From Gemmobacter aquaticus (GTDB lineage Bacteria > Pseudomonadota > Alphaproteobacteria > Rhodobacterales > Rhodobacteraceae), in NCBI RefSeq assembly GCF_007859075.1, contig NZ_VOAK01000020.1, forward strand, positions 1-64,000: a stretch of 64,000 bases of DNA. Reading direction: 5' to 3'. Below the pieces are notes generated by a model that saw nothing but the letters and a program-made list of their open reading frames with translations, made no database searches and was not told the origin of the DNA. The position numbers and the translations under genes are program-made. Shown here piece by piece: positions 54,001 to 63,605 of this stretch (the first letter of the stretch is position 1; every line of letters begins with the position of its first letter).

Positions 54001-55479
54001 TCAGATGCTGAGGCAGATGTATTTCATCTCGAGATAGTCCTCCATCCCGTGATGGCTGCCCTCGCGACCTAGACCCGATTGCTTGACCCCGCCAAACGGC
54101 GCGACCTCGGTCGAGATGAGGCCGGTGTTGACGCCCACCATCCCGTATTCCAGCGCTTCCTGCACACGGGTGATGCGCCCGATGTCGCGGGCAAAGAAAT
54201 AAGAGGCGAGGCCGAAGATCGTCGCATTGGCCTTTTCGATCACCTCTTCTTCGGTCTCAAACCGGAAGAGCGGTGCGACCGGGCCAAAGGTCTCTTCATT
54301 GGTGACGGTCATTTCGTCGGTCACGCCGGTGAGAACCGTGGGTTGGAAGAACGACCCGCCAAGCTCATGCCGCGCGCCGCCGAGGACGACCTTGGCGCCC
54401 TTGGCCGTGGCGTCGGCGATGTGCTCCTCGACCTTTTCGACCGCGTCCATGTTGATGAGCGGGCCGAACTGGACCGGATCTTTCAGGCCGTCGCCAACCT
54501 GCGACTTGGCCACAGCCGCGCGCAGCTTTTCAGCGAAGGCATCATAGACGCCGGACTGCACATAGATGCGGTTCGCGCAGACGCAGGTCTGGCCGTTGTT
54601 GCGGAACTTGGAGATCATTGCGCCTTCGACGGCCTTATCGAGGTCGGCGTCGTCAAAGACGATGAAGGGCGCATTCCCGCCCAGCTCCATCGAGCATTTC
54701 ATCACCTGATCCGCAGCCTGACGCAGCAGGATCCGCCCCACTTCGGTCGAGCCGGTGAAGGTGAGTTTGCGCACGACCGGGTTCTCGCAGAATTCCTTGC
54801 CGATGTCCGAGGCGCGTTCCGAGGTGATAACCGACAGGATGCCCGCAGGCAGGCCCGCGCGCTCGCCCAGCACCGCGAGGGCCAGCGCCGAGAGCGGGGT
54901 TTCCGAAGCGGGGCGCGCGACGAAGGCGCAGCCCACGGCAAGCGCGGGGCCGCATTTGCGGGTGATCATCGCATTGGGGAAGTTCCAGGGCGTGATCGAG
55001 GCGACCACACCGATGGGCTGCTTGATCACCGTGATGCGCTTGTCGCGTTGATGGCCGGGGATCGTTTCGCCGTAGACGCGCTTGGCCTCTTCGCCAAACC
55101 ATTCGATGAAGCTGGCGCCATAGGCGATCTCGCCCTTGGCCTCGGCCAGCGGCTTGCCCATTTCGGCGCAGAGGATGGTGCCCAGATCATCCTGGTTCGC
55201 CATCATCAGGTCAAACCATTTGCGCATGACCGCCGCGCGTTCCTTGCCGGTGCGGGCGGCCCATTCCTTCTGCGCCTTTGCAGCGGCGGCGATGGCGCGG
55301 GCGGTTTCGGCGCGGCCGAGGTTCGGCACACGGGCGATCACGTCGCCACGGGCGGGGTTGGTCACTTCAAAGCTGGTGCCGTCGTCGGCGTCGATCCATT
55401 CACCGGCCACATAGGCCTTGGTGGCGAGCAGGGACGGATCTTTGAGAAGCGAGCGAAGATCAGTGACGGAATCAAGCAT
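54001..55479 (-). CDS. gabD: NAD(P)-dependent succinate-semialdehyde dehydrogenase
   Basis: A 492-residue aldehyde dehydrogenase. The general base is Glu in [19 protein letters not shown], the nucleophile Cys is in [19 protein letters not shown] family features are [20 protein letters not shown] and [13 protein letters not shown]. It oxidises succinate semialdehyde to succinate, feeding 4-aminobutyrate carbon into the TCA cycle. It starts at ATG 55479 with TAGGAGGCCCGC upstream. No gabT is adjacent, so another related aldehyde could be used. Confidence 0.88.
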   Translation of the reverse strand: MLDSVTDLRSLLKDPSLLATKAYVAGEWIDADDGTSFEVTNPARGDVIARVPNLGRAETARAIAAAAKAQKEWAARTGKERAAVMRKWFDLMMANQDDLGTILCAEMGKPLAEAKGEIAYGASFIEWFGEEAKRVYGETIPGHQRDKRITVIKQPIGVVASITPWNFPNAMITRKCGPALAVGCAFVARPASETPLSALALAVLGERAGLPAGILSVITSERASDIGKEFCENPVVRKLTFTGSTEVGRILLRQAADQVMKCSMELGGNAPFIVFDDADLDKAVEGAMISKFRNNGQTCVCANRIYVQSGVYDAFAEKLRAAVAKSQVGDGLKDPVQFGPLINMDAVEKVEEHIADATAKGAKVVLGGARHELGGSFFQPTVLTGVTDEMTVTNEETFGPVAPLFRFETEEEVIEKANATIFGLASYFFARDIGRITRVQEALEYGMVGVNTGLISTEVAPFGGVKQSGLGREGSHHGMEDYLEMKYICLSI

Positions 55480-55583
55480 GCGGGCCTCCTATGTCCGGAT
55501 GCGGGAACAGAAGGCAGGTTTTTGTCACCCTGTCCAGTTCGATCACGCCAGACTTGGGGTAATTTCGTGACTTTTGATCAAAT

Positions 55584-55919
55584 TTATGATCTGGAGTTGG
55601 AATGCATCCGCTCGATATAGGCGCGCATTTCCTCGGCCTCTTGCCGGGCATCCCGCAAACCGTCCATCGCGGCGCGCAGTTCGGCCTCGGTCTGGCTCAG
55701 CTTGTTGCCCAGTTCCGACTCGCGCTGTTCCAGTTGCATGACCGCCTCGTCGCGCGCCTCCTCGGCATCGTGGAGCGACTGCGCCAGTCGTTCAAGTTCC
55801 CCCATGTCATCGGTCGAGCCACGGCGGAACCGCTGCACGATCAGATGAACAAACCAGCCCAGAGTGAAGGCCAGCAGCAGCACGATGGCCGTGGCGACGA
55901 CAAATTCGTTGCGGTTCAT
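55584..55919 (-). CDS. Membrane-anchored coiled-coil protein
   Basis: A 111-residue protein with one N-terminal membrane helix (EFVVATAIVLLLAFTLGWFVHLIV) followed by a charged segment with long heptad-like helices (ELERLAQSLHDAEEARDEAV, then ESELGNKLSQTEAELRAAMD). It resembles small septation or envelope scaffold proteins but matches no family I recognise. It is 25 bases downstream of the OmpA-family gene, same strand. Confidence 0.7.
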   Translation of the reverse strand: MNRNEFVVATAIVLLLAFTLGWFVHLIVQRFRRGSTDDMGELERLAQSLHDAEEARDEAVMQLEQRESELGNKLSQTEAELRAAMDGLRDARQEAEEMRAYIERMHSNSRS

Positions 55920-55944
55920 GCGGCAGTCCTGTCTTGCGATGCGG

Positions 55945-57972
55945 TCAGTTGCGGTCAGGGCGGGGGCGGGGCTTCAGCTTGGCCTCTTTCGGCGCGACCG
56001 AGGGGCTGAGGTCCTTGGAGAAGTCCGGGGCTGCCTCGGATGCTGCGGCTGCCTCGGCTGCGGGCTGATTGCCTGTGGCGCCGGCATCCGCAGTCTGCTC
56101 GCCATCGGGGGCCGTGGCGACCTCGGGGCTGTCGACCGGGGCCTGCAGGTTGAACTCGATCCGGCGGTTGGCCTCGCGGCCTTCTTCGGTGCCATTGTCG
56201 GCGATCGGGACGCCTTCGCCATAACCCTTGGCCACCATCCCGGCGACCGGAACGCGGCGACCCTGCAGCGCCAGAAGCACCGCCTCGGCCCGCGCCTGGC
56301 TGAGCGACAGGTTGCCGCCAGTTGAACCTTGCGCATCGGTATGGCCTGCGATTTCCATCTTCATCGCCGGGCATTCCAGCAGGATCTTGGCGAGTGCATC
56401 CATCGTCGCGTTTGCATCGGTCGTGATCTCGGCCGAACCGGGCGCGAAGGTGATCTTCTGGCGCGAGACGACCGCGTTCAGGTCTTTTGCGCATTCCTCG
56501 GGCGTCGGAAGGGCTGCGAAGGGGTCAAAGGCCTCGTCATAGCGGACGTCGATCTTGAAGGACTGGCCCTGACCCAGCTTGTCAGACAGAACCTGCGCCA
56601 CGCGGGCGCGTCCATCCTGACGGCCGGTAATCCCCGACACCTCGACCGTATCCGCGCGGACGGTCAGGTTCCCATGATGCAGGATGGACAGCGCCTCGAG
56701 CCCTGCCAGCACCCGGACGGGCCAGCCTTCGGGAAGCGCATCATCAAAGCGGGTCGCGGTATAGACGTTGTCGGCCCCGAAACGCGCCTTGGCGAAGGCA
56801 TCGACCGAGGTTTTCAGCAACTCATCGGTCAGGCGCCCGCGTAGCTGAACCTTGCCCTTTTCAGACAGCTGCGCCGTAAAGTCGGCAGGCCCGGCAAGCG
56901 CCCCATCCGACTTTGGCGGCAGCGTGGATTTCAGCGAAAAGACGGCGGGAAGGTCGGCCTGCAACTCTCCGACCACGCGGTCAAACGTGGCCTGCGGCGT
57001 GCCCGGATCGGCGAGAAGCGTCACATCGGCGTCCGAGAAGGTTATCGAGCCGCCGCCAAGATCGGTCACGGCGGTGATCCCGGCTTCGACCGCGTCGGCC
57101 CAGCTGGGTGTCGGCACGCCCAGACCGATGGTGCACATGATCGCCCCTTCGACCCCTGCGACCTTGCCCAGTTCAAGAATGCGGTCCCGTGCGGCATCGG
57201 TATCGGCAGAGCAGGCGTCAAAGCGCGCACCCTCGGCATCCTTGATGAAGCGAAGCGTAAACGGCGTCAGCACCGGGCGCGGGGCCGAGATTTCGATGCT
57301 GACCTTCAGCCCCTGGGGGCGGATCTTGGCCAGCTCTGTTTCAAGCCGCCGCTTCTGGGCATCGCTGTCGGAAATCGCCGTGATGTCCACAGAATCGGCC
57401 GAAACCGAGACCTTGGAGCGTGGCAAGAGCTTGAGCGCCTCGGTCCCGAAATCCAGCGCGGCGGCCCAGGTCTCGGGCGCGGGGAAGGCCGCGGTTTCCA
57501 GCATGTCGGAAACAGGAAGACTGCCGGCAAAGCCCAGGATTTCGTCCCGGAGCGCAGCATCTGCATTGGGGGGCGGGGCATTGGGATCGGTTCCAACGGC
57601 GGCTGGCAACAGACCGATCAGCGAAATGCCATCCGTGTTGCGCAGCATCTCGACCGAGAACTTCGGGGGCTCGATGGCGCGGACCGGGGCCACATCCAGG
57701 CGGTCCCGCACGCGGCTGCTTTCGATCACCGTGCCCGCAAGGTTCAGGGCGCGAAAGCGCGCGGCCTCGTTCGGCGCGGTGCCGTGCAGGCGCACCTGAA
57801 GCCCCGAGGCGCGCACGTCGGCCCATGTCATGCCCGCCGTCAGCAGGACCGAACGCACTTCGGCCTCGGACTTGTTCTCGATGACCATGGCGCCGGTCCA
57901 GGCAGTCAGGACCGCTGCAATCCCCGCGCCGACAAAGGCGGTCGTGGTCAGCAGGGAGGACGGGATTCGCAT
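55945..57972 (-). CDS. Large OmpA-family protein with BON-like repeats
   Basis: A 675-residue protein. The N-terminal helix LTTTAFVGAGIAAVLTAW may be an uncleaved anchor. Between about 40 and 520 come repeated alpha/beta modules of the BON/lipid-binding type (VRASGLQVRLHGTAPNEAAR, VSVSADSVDITAISDSDAQK, GNLTVRADTVEVSGITGRQD). The OmpA domain follows at about 530-630: ITFAPGSAEITTDANATMDA, GHTDAQGSTGGNLSLSQARA and EANRRIEFNL; a Pro/Ala-rich tail ends the protein. It would bridge membrane and peptidoglycan. It forms a pair with the coiled-coil gene. Confidence 0.82.
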   Translation of the reverse strand: MRIPSSLLTTTAFVGAGIAAVLTAWTGAMVIENKSEAEVRSVLLTAGMTWADVRASGLQVRLHGTAPNEAARFRALNLAGTVIESSRVRDRLDVAPVRAIEPPKFSVEMLRNTDGISLIGLLPAAVGTDPNAPPPNADAALRDEILGFAGSLPVSDMLETAAFPAPETWAAALDFGTEALKLLPRSKVSVSADSVDITAISDSDAQKRRLETELAKIRPQGLKVSIEISAPRPVLTPFTLRFIKDAEGARFDACSADTDAARDRILELGKVAGVEGAIMCTIGLGVPTPSWADAVEAGITAVTDLGGGSITFSDADVTLLADPGTPQATFDRVVGELQADLPAVFSLKSTLPPKSDGALAGPADFTAQLSEKGKVQLRGRLTDELLKTSVDAFAKARFGADNVYTATRFDDALPEGWPVRVLAGLEALSILHHGNLTVRADTVEVSGITGRQDGRARVAQVLSDKLGQGQSFKIDVRYDEAFDPFAALPTPEECAKDLNAVVSRQKITFAPGSAEITTDANATMDALAKILLECPAMKMEIAGHTDAQGSTGGNLSLSQARAEAVLLALQGRRVPVAGMVAKGYGEGVPIADNGTEEGREANRRIEFNLQAPVDSPEVATAPDGEQTADAGATGNQPAAEAAAASEAAPDFSKDLSPSVAPKEAKLKPRPRPDRN

Positions 57973-58033
57973 ATGGGGGCCTTGGTTCCGGTCGGTTGAT
58001 CATGTGCTTACGGCGCGGCGCCGCAAGGATCAA

Positions 58034-59005
58034 TCAAAGGGCGGCTGCACCGGCAAGAAACAGCGCAAGGATCAGCCCGGCATCGCGGTTGCTGCGGAAG
58101 AGATGCAGGCACAGCCCCGGATCCGTCGTATCCAGCCGCAAAAGCTGCCACCGCAGATGCGCGCCAAAGGCCATCAGGCCGATGATTGCCACCAGCAGCG
58201 AGGCCCCCGGCGCCTCGATCAGTGCGAGGATGACGCCCGCGCCCATCAGGGTCAGCGCCAGCACCAGAAAGCGCCGCAGCCAGGCCGGGGTTTCGGCATC
58301 ACCGAACAGGCGCGCGGTTGACTTCACGCCGATCAGCGCATCATCGTCCTTGTCCTGATGGGCGTAGATCGTGTCATAGAACAGCGTCCAGGCAATGCCG
58401 CCCAGCCAGAGCAGGAGCGGCGGCCACGACAGGCTGCCGGTATGGGCCGCCCAGGCGACAAAGATGCCCCAGTTGAAGGCGACACCCAAAAACACCTGCG
58501 GCCACCAGGTGAACCGCTTGGCAAATGGGTAGATCGCAACTGGCAGTAGCGAGACGATGCCCGCGACGATCGTGGTCGTATTGAAGCTGAGCAGCACGGC
58601 CGCCCCGATCAGCGTCTGCACCACCATCCAGACCAGCGCCTGCCGCACCGTGACCTGCCCGGATGGCAGGGGACGCGATCGGGTGCGGGCCACCTGCGCG
58701 TCGATGTGACGGTCGGTGATGTCATTCCAGGTGCAGCCCGCCCCGCGCATGACAAAGGCCCCGATCCCGCAGCCAAGCGCAATCCACAGATCCTGCCAGC
58801 GCGGCCCTGCCGGGTCGGCGGCCATGGCAAGGGCCAGCGCCCACCAGCAGGGAATCAGCAAAAGCCAGGTGCCGATCGGTCGATCTGCACGGCTCAGTCG
58901 CAGATAGGGCCGGCTTGCGGCCGGTGCCCAGCGGTCAACCCAGTTGCCCCGCGCGGCATCCGCGACCTGTTGGTCGGGCTCTGGAATTCCGGTCGGGTGG
59001 GGCAT
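58034..59005 (-). CDS. ubiA: 4-hydroxybenzoate polyprenyltransferase
   Basis: A 323-residue prenyltransferase of ubiquinone synthesis. About eight or nine membrane helices; the two aspartate motifs are CTWNDITDRHIDAQVARTRS and YDTIYAHQDKDDD, which bind Mg-prenyl diphosphate. It is divergent from rsmE with only 11 bases between start codons, so at least one promoter must lie inside the other gene. The first 30 residues are not part of the fold. Confidence 0.94.
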   Translation of the reverse strand: MPHPTGIPEPDQQVADAARGNWVDRWAPAASRPYLRLSRADRPIGTWLLLIPCWWALALAMAADPAGPRWQDLWIALGCGIGAFVMRGAGCTWNDITDRHIDAQVARTRSRPLPSGQVTVRQALVWMVVQTLIGAAVLLSFNTTTIVAGIVSLLPVAIYPFAKRFTWWPQVFLGVAFNWGIFVAWAAHTGSLSWPPLLLWLGGIAWTLFYDTIYAHQDKDDDALIGVKSTARLFGDAETPAWLRRFLVLALTLMGAGVILALIEAPGASLLVAIIGLMAFGAHLRWQLLRLDTTDPGLCLHLFRSNRDAGLILALFLAGAAAL

Positions 59006-59016
59006 AGTCTGGGCTC

Positions 59017-59745
59017 ATGTCAGATGCGAAGATCAGGCTCTATGTAAACCACCCGCTTTGTCCGGGGCAATCGGTGCCCCTGGACGAAGATCAGTCGATG
59101 TATCTTTTCGCGGTCATGCGCCGTGCGGTCGGTGACCGGGTTCTGTTGTTCAACGGACAGGACGGCGAGTGGCTGGCCGAGGTCGCGCAGGCATCGAAGC
59201 GACGCGGGGTGCTGGTCTGCCAGACGCAGACCCGGCCATTGCAGCCGCCCCCCGATGTCTGGCTGCTCTTCGCGCCGGTCAAGAAGGCCGAGACGACCTA
59301 TATCGTCGAAAAGGCGGTTGAGCTCGGCGTGGCACGGCTCTGCCCGGTGCAGACCGCCTTCACCAACTCGGACCGCTTCAACCGCGACCGGATGCAGGCC
59401 AATGCGCGCGAGGCAGCCGAACAATGCGGCGCAACGCTGGTGCCGGTGGTTGATGAGCTGGTCTCGCTGGAGCAGCGCCTTGCGGATTGGCCCGCGGACC
59501 GCCGTATCCTGTGGTGCAACGAGGCGAAGGCGGGGGTGGCGACACGCCTTGGCGCCGAGGCGCGTGGGCAGCCCTGGGCGATCCTGATCGGCCCCGAGGG
59601 GGGCTTCTCGGACCGCGAAAGGGCGCGCATATCCGCTGTGCCGCAGGTGGTTGAGGCGAGCCTCGGCCCGCGTATCCTGCGGGCCGAAACGGCGGCGGTC
59701 GCGGCCTTGACGCTGTGGCAGGCTGCCCTGGGGGATTGGCTATGA
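59017..59745 (+). CDS. rsmE: 16S rRNA (uracil(1498)-N(3))-methyltransferase
   Basis: A 242-residue SPOUT methyltransferase that makes m3U1498 in 16S rRNA. The knot motifs are PWAILIGPEGGFSDRERARI and SLGPRILRAETAAVAAL; the N-terminal PUA-like part has VMRRAVGDRVLLFNGQDGEW. Length matches the family. It overlaps the next gene by 4 bases. Confidence 0.95.
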   Translation: MSDAKIRLYVNHPLCPGQSVPLDEDQSMYLFAVMRRAVGDRVLLFNGQDGEWLAEVAQASKRRGVLVCQTQTRPLQPPPDVWLLFAPVKKAETTYIVEKAVELGVARLCPVQTAFTNSDRFNRDRMQANAREAAEQCGATLVPVVDELVSLEQRLADWPADRRILWCNEAKAGVATRLGAEARGQPWAILIGPEGGFSDRERARISAVPQVVEASLGPRILRAETAAVAALTLWQAALGDWL

Positions 59746-60275
59746 TCCGCCCCGAGGCATTGGCGGCGCTGTCGCGGTGGCGCGAGGCCCTGATGGCGGC
59801 CTGCATTGTCTGTACGGGCGTCTGGCTGTGCGTGCTGGGCGGGCTGATCCTGATTCCGGTCGGGATGGCTGCAATCGCGCTTGGCGTGGGCCTTGGCGTC
59901 ATAGCCCTGCGCCGCCTTCGCTTTGTCCACGATGCCGGCGGCCCCGGCGTTGTAGAGCTTGACGAGGCGCAGATCGGCTGGCTTGGCCCCGAGGGCGGCG
60001 GCTACCTTTCGCTGCGCGAACTGGCCGAGTTGCGGCTGATGTCGCGCGGCAGCCGTCGGTTCTGGCGCTTGAAGCAGTTGGACGGGCAGGCCCTGCTGAT
60101 CCCGGTCGATGCCAGCGGCGCGGAGCGGCTGTTTGATGCCTTCACCGCCTTGCCGGGGATGGACAGCAACGCCCTTGTCTCGGCGCTCGCCACCCCCCCA
60201 AGTGCGGCAGCAGATGCGCTTGGCCCGGTGATCTGGCACCGGCCGGATGGGCGCTCGCGCATCGGCCCGGCTTGA
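59742..60275 (+). CDS. Uncharacterised membrane protein
   Basis: A 177-residue protein with two close membrane helices (LMAACIVCTGVWLCVLGGLI, VGMAAIALGVGLGVIALRRL), then a soluble part (GVVELDEAQIGWLGPEGGGY, RRFWRLKQLDGQALLIPVDA) resembling a bacterial PH-like barrel. ATG 59742 overlaps the rsmE stop (ATGA). Position between rsmE and gshA is common in relatives; function unknown. Confidence 0.75.
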   Translation: MIRPEALAALSRWREALMAACIVCTGVWLCVLGGLILIPVGMAAIALGVGLGVIALRRLRFVHDAGGPGVVELDEAQIGWLGPEGGGYLSLRELAELRLMSRGSRRFWRLKQLDGQALLIPVDASGAERLFDAFTALPGMDSNALVSALATPPSAAADALGPVIWHRPDGRSRIGPA

Positions 60276-60333
60276 CTTACCCCGCGCCCCGCGCCACCTG
60301 TTAGCGCCCGATCCCGGCAGCACGGAGTTTCCA

Positions 60334-61680
60334 ATGTCGATCCCTCAAAGCGGCGGTGGCCTTATCGAAAGCTTTGACCAGCTGGCGGGCTATATGGAAT
60401 CGGGCTGCAAACCGCGTCAGGACTGGCGGATCGGAACCGAACACGAGAAATTCGGCTTCCTCGAGGACAGCCATGCTCCCTTGCCCTATGACGGGCCGCG
60501 CTCGATCCGGGCGCTACTCGAGGGGCTGCGCGACCGGTTCAACTGGCAGCCGGTGCTGGAGCAGGGCAAGATCATCGGCCTTTCGCGCAATGGCGCGAAT
60601 GTCTCGCTGGAACCCGGCGGGCAGTTTGAACTGTCAGGCGCGCCGCTGGCCACGACGCATGAGGTGGCGGCCGAACTGCAAAACCACTTCGATGAGGTGC
60701 GCGCCGTCACCGAAGGTTGGGGCGTGGGCTTCATGGGGATCGGCGCCGCGCCGGAATGGCGGCATGAGGATATGCCGGTCATGCCCAAGGGGCGCTATCG
60801 GCTTATGACGGATTACATGGGGCGCGTCGGCACCCATGGCACGCAGATGATGTATCGCACCTCGACCGTGCAGGTGAACCTCGACTTTTCCTCCGAGGCC
60901 GACATGGTGCAGAAGCTGCGTGTTGCGCTGGCGCTGCAACCCGTGGCGACCGCGCTCTTCGCCTCGTCGCCGTTCTTCGAGGGTAAGCCCAATGGCCATC
61001 GCAGTTGGCGTTCGCGTATCTGGCGGGGGCTGGATGACGCGCGCACCGGCATGCTGCCCTTCGTCTTTGAAGAGGGGATGGGCTTCCAGCGCTATGTGGA
61101 CTGGGTGCTGGATGTGCCGATGTACTTCGTCTACCGCGACGGACACTACATCAATGCGCTTGGGCAAAGCTTCCGCGATTTCCTGAAGGGAGAGCTTCCG
61201 GCATTGCCGGGCGAAAAGCCCACCCTTTCGGACTGGGCCGACCATATGACGACGGTCTTCCCCGAAGCGCGGGTCAAAAAATACATCGAGATGCGCGGCG
61301 CCGATGTGGGCGATCAGGCCCATATCGTCGCGCTGCCAGCCTTCTGGGTGGGCCTGATGTACGATCAGGGCGCGCTGAATGCGGCCTGGGATCTGGTCAA
61401 GGGATTTGACATTGACACGCGAGAGGGGCTGCGGGTCGCGGCCTCGGTCTCGGCGCTGCAGGGCGAGGCCGGGGGCGTCAAGCTTGCCGATCTCGCGCGT
61501 GAGGCTGTGCGGCTGAGCGCCCAGGGTCTTGCCGCGCGCGGGTATGGCGAGGAGGCGCATCTGGCGCCCCTGCAGGCCAGCCTTGCCACGGGTCTTGTGC
61601 AGGCCGACCGCTATCTTGCCGCATGGCAGGGCGAATGGCAGGGCAGCCTTGCCCCGATCTACGCCGCCGCGCGGCTGTGA
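60334..61680 (+). CDS. gshA: Glutamate--cysteine ligase (plant/alphaproteobacterial type)
   Basis: A 448-residue enzyme catalysing the first step of glutathione synthesis. The GCS2-type signatures are WRIGTEHEKFGFLED at the N-terminus, LEPGGQFELSGAPL, and MYRTSTVQVNLDFSSEADMV. It is of the group shared by alphaproteobacteria and plants rather than the E. coli type. The ATG at 60334 follows the GAGTTTCC stretch, and upstream in-frame codons overlap the previous gene. Confidence 0.94.
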   Translation: MSIPQSGGGLIESFDQLAGYMESGCKPRQDWRIGTEHEKFGFLEDSHAPLPYDGPRSIRALLEGLRDRFNWQPVLEQGKIIGLSRNGANVSLEPGGQFELSGAPLATTHEVAAELQNHFDEVRAVTEGWGVGFMGIGAAPEWRHEDMPVMPKGRYRLMTDYMGRVGTHGTQMMYRTSTVQVNLDFSSEADMVQKLRVALALQPVATALFASSPFFEGKPNGHRSWRSRIWRGLDDARTGMLPFVFEEGMGFQRYVDWVLDVPMYFVYRDGHYINALGQSFRDFLKGELPALPGEKPTLSDWADHMTTVFPEARVKKYIEMRGADVGDQAHIVALPAFWVGLMYDQGALNAAWDLVKGFDIDTREGLRVAASVSALQGEAGGVKLADLAREAVRLSAQGLAARGYGEEAHLAPLQASLATGLVQADRYLAAWQGEWQGSLAPIYAAARL

Positions 61681-61695
61681 TCCGGCACCAGCACG

Positions 61696-61722
61696 GGGGG
61701 CGATGACGCCCCCTATTTCTTG
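61696..61722 (+). terminator. gshA terminator
   Basis: GGGGGCG-ATGA-CGCCCCC is a perfect 7-bp stem followed by TATTTCTT. Its end overlaps the stop of the convergent plsY. Confidence 0.75.
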
Positions 61723-62321
61723 CCGATTTTCGGTTCGGTCCCTGCGAGGATGCGCTGGATGTTCGCGCTATGGCGCCAGAAGATCAGCGCGGCCAGAATG
61801 ATGCCAAGCGCGATCATCTGCGGCTGGCCAAAGACCCACATCCAGATCGCCACACTTGCCGCCGCAACGAGGGCTGACAGCGACGAAATGCGGGTCACGA
61901 TCGCCGTGACAAGCCAGGTACCGCAGGCGGCAAGCCCGACGGGCCATGCCAGCGCCAGCAGGGTGCCAAGGAAGGTCGCGACCCCCTTGCCGCCCTTGAA
62001 GCCCAGCCAGACCGGATAGAGATGGCCAAGGAACGAGGCAAAGGCTGCCACCTGTGCGGCATCGCCTGCACCGGTCAATGCCCGCGCGATCAGAACGGCG
62101 ATGCCACCCTTGCCCGCATCAAGCAGGAGCGTCGCCAGAGCCGCGCCCTTGTTGCCCGTTCGCAGGACGTTCGTCGCCCCGATATTGCCCGAGCCGATCT
62201 GGCGCAGATCGCCCAGACCCAGCATCCGGGTGATGACGATACCGAAAGGGACCGAGCCCAGCAGGTAAGACCCCACCGCCACAAGGCAAAGCAGCAGCGG
62301 GTCAGTCGTGAAGGTGGGCAT
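61713..62321 (-). CDS. plsY: Acyl-phosphate:glycerol-3-phosphate acyltransferase
   Basis: A 202-residue membrane enzyme acylating glycerol-3-phosphate with acyl-phosphate. Motifs: [42 protein letters not shown] and [13 protein letters not shown]. About five membrane helices. It is encoded 6 bases after the dihydroorotase-like gene. Confidence 0.95.
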   Translation of the reverse strand: MPTFTTDPLLLCLVAVGSYLLGSVPFGIVITRMLGLGDLRQIGSGNIGATNVLRTGNKGAALATLLLDAGKGGIAVLIARALTGAGDAAQVAAFASFLGHLYPVWLGFKGGKGVATFLGTLLALAWPVGLAACGTWLVTAIVTRISSLSALVAAASVAIWMWVFGQPQMIALGIILAALIFWRHSANIQRILAGTEPKIGKK

Positions 62322-62327
62322 GGGCAG

Positions 62328-63605
62328 TCACTCTCCGGCGGCGTAGACGCGGGCACCGCCCACATAGGTTGCCAGCACCTTACCTTCCATGCGGCTGCCG
62401 TCAAAGGGCGTGTTCTTCGACTTTGACCGCAGCTTGAAGCGGTCCAGCACAAAGGGCGTGTCGGGGTCGAACAGCACCAGATCAGCCGGCGCGCCGAGTG
62501 CGAGCCGCCCTTGCGGCAGGCCCAGCCTGCGCGCGGGATTGAGGCTGAGCGCGCGCCACAACTCGGCCAGGCTCAGGTGCCCGGCGTGGTAAAGCCGCAT
62601 CGCGGCGGGCAGCAGCGTCTCAAGCCCCACGGCGCCGGATGCGGCCTCTTCATAGGGAAGGCGCTTGCTTTCCTCGTCTGCGGGCGTGTGCTGCGACGAG
62701 ATCACCTCGATCAGGCCCGAGGCCACCGCCTCGACCATCGCAAGCCGGTCGTCCTCGGACCGAAGCGGCGGGGTGAGCTTGAAGAAGGTACGGTAATCGC
62801 CCACGTCGATCTCGTTCAGCGTCAGATGATGGATCGAGACGCCGGCGGTGACATCAAGGCCGTTTGCCTTGGCGCGCTCCAGCGCGGGCAGGCTGCGGGC
62901 GGTGGTGATCTGGTCGGCGTGGTAGCGCGCACCCGTCATCTCGACCAGCGCGAGGTCACGGTCCAGTCCCATGCGTTCGGCCATCGGATGCACGCCGGGC
63001 AAGCCACGCAACGAGGCGAACTTGCCGCTGGTGACAGCAGCCCCTTTCGACAGACCCGGTTCCTGCGGATGGCCGATCACCAGCGCGCCGAGGCTGCGGG
63101 CATAGGTATAGGCACGCGCCAGCGCCTTGGTGTCGGTGGAGACCGCATCGGCATCGGTAAAGGCCAGGGCGCCCGCATCGCGCAGAAAGCCGATCTCGGT
63201 CATCTCGCGGCCCTGGCGGCCCTTGGTCAGCGCGGCCATGTGGCGGATGCGCACGGGGCTCGCCTCGGCCGCGCGGCGGGTCACGAACTCCAGCACTTCG
63301 GGGGTGTCGATGGCGGGGTGGGTGTCAGGACGGGCGATGATCGTGGTCACGCCCCCTGCCGCCGCCGCAAGCCCGGCCGAGCGAAAGCTCTCACGGTGAC
63401 GCTCGCCCGGCTCACCGATCTTCACGCCCAGATCCACGATCCCCGGAGCGAGGCAATGCCCGCCGCAGTCGATGACCTCGGCGCCCGCCGGTGCTGCGCC
63501 ATTCAGCGCGGCAATCACGCCCGCCTCGACGGTCAGCGTGCCGAGGGCATCAGACTGCGCCTCGGGGTCGATCAGGCGGGCGTTGGTGAAATGCAGCGTG
63601 GTCAT
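62328..63605 (-). CDS. Dihydroorotase-like protein, metal ligands missing (PyrC'-type)
   Basis: A 425-residue amidohydrolase-fold protein of the type I dihydroorotase family. The zinc motif normally DxHVHLREPG reads DLGVKIGEPGERHRE (58-71), so both metal His are lost. The substrate motif is ARPDTHP instead of MPNTxP, and the late catalytic SDHAPH is SSQHTPAD. One His remains in VSIHHLTLNE. It therefore should be inactive, like the PyrC' partner of aspartate carbamoyltransferase in Pseudomonas, serving a structural role with PyrB. It overlaps the upstream gene by 4 bases and is followed by plsY. Confidence 0.85.
   Translation of the reverse strand: MTTLHFTNARLIDPEAQSDALGTLTVEAGVIAALNGAAPAGAEVIDCGGHCLAPGIVDLGVKIGEPGERHRESFRSAGLAAAAGGVTTIIARPDTHPAIDTPEVLEFVTRRAAEASPVRIRHMAALTKGRQGREMTEIGFLRDAGALAFTDADAVSTDTKALARAYTYARSLGALVIGHPQEPGLSKGAAVTSGKFASLRGLPGVHPMAERMGLDRDLALVEMTGARYHADQITTARSLPALERAKANGLDVTAGVSIHHLTLNEIDVGDYRTFFKLTPPLRSEDDRLAMVEAVASGLIEVISSQHTPADEESKRLPYEEAASGAVGLETLLPAAMRLYHAGHLSLAELWRALSLNPARRLGLPQGRLALGAPADLVLFDPDTPFVLDRFKLRSKSKNTPFDGSRMEGKVLATYVGGARVYAAGE

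Noticed and set aside
55573-55582. TTTGATCAAA as an FNR box for the aldehyde dehydrogenase gene
   Set aside because: It is a compact 10-bp palindrome without the N4 spacer of the FNR consensus.
54079-55620. A 513-codon plus-strand open frame opposite the aldehyde dehydrogenase gene
   Set aside because: It is the antisense shadow of a clear GC-rich gene with catalytic motifs on the minus strand; the frame has no recognisable domain and no ribosome-binding site.
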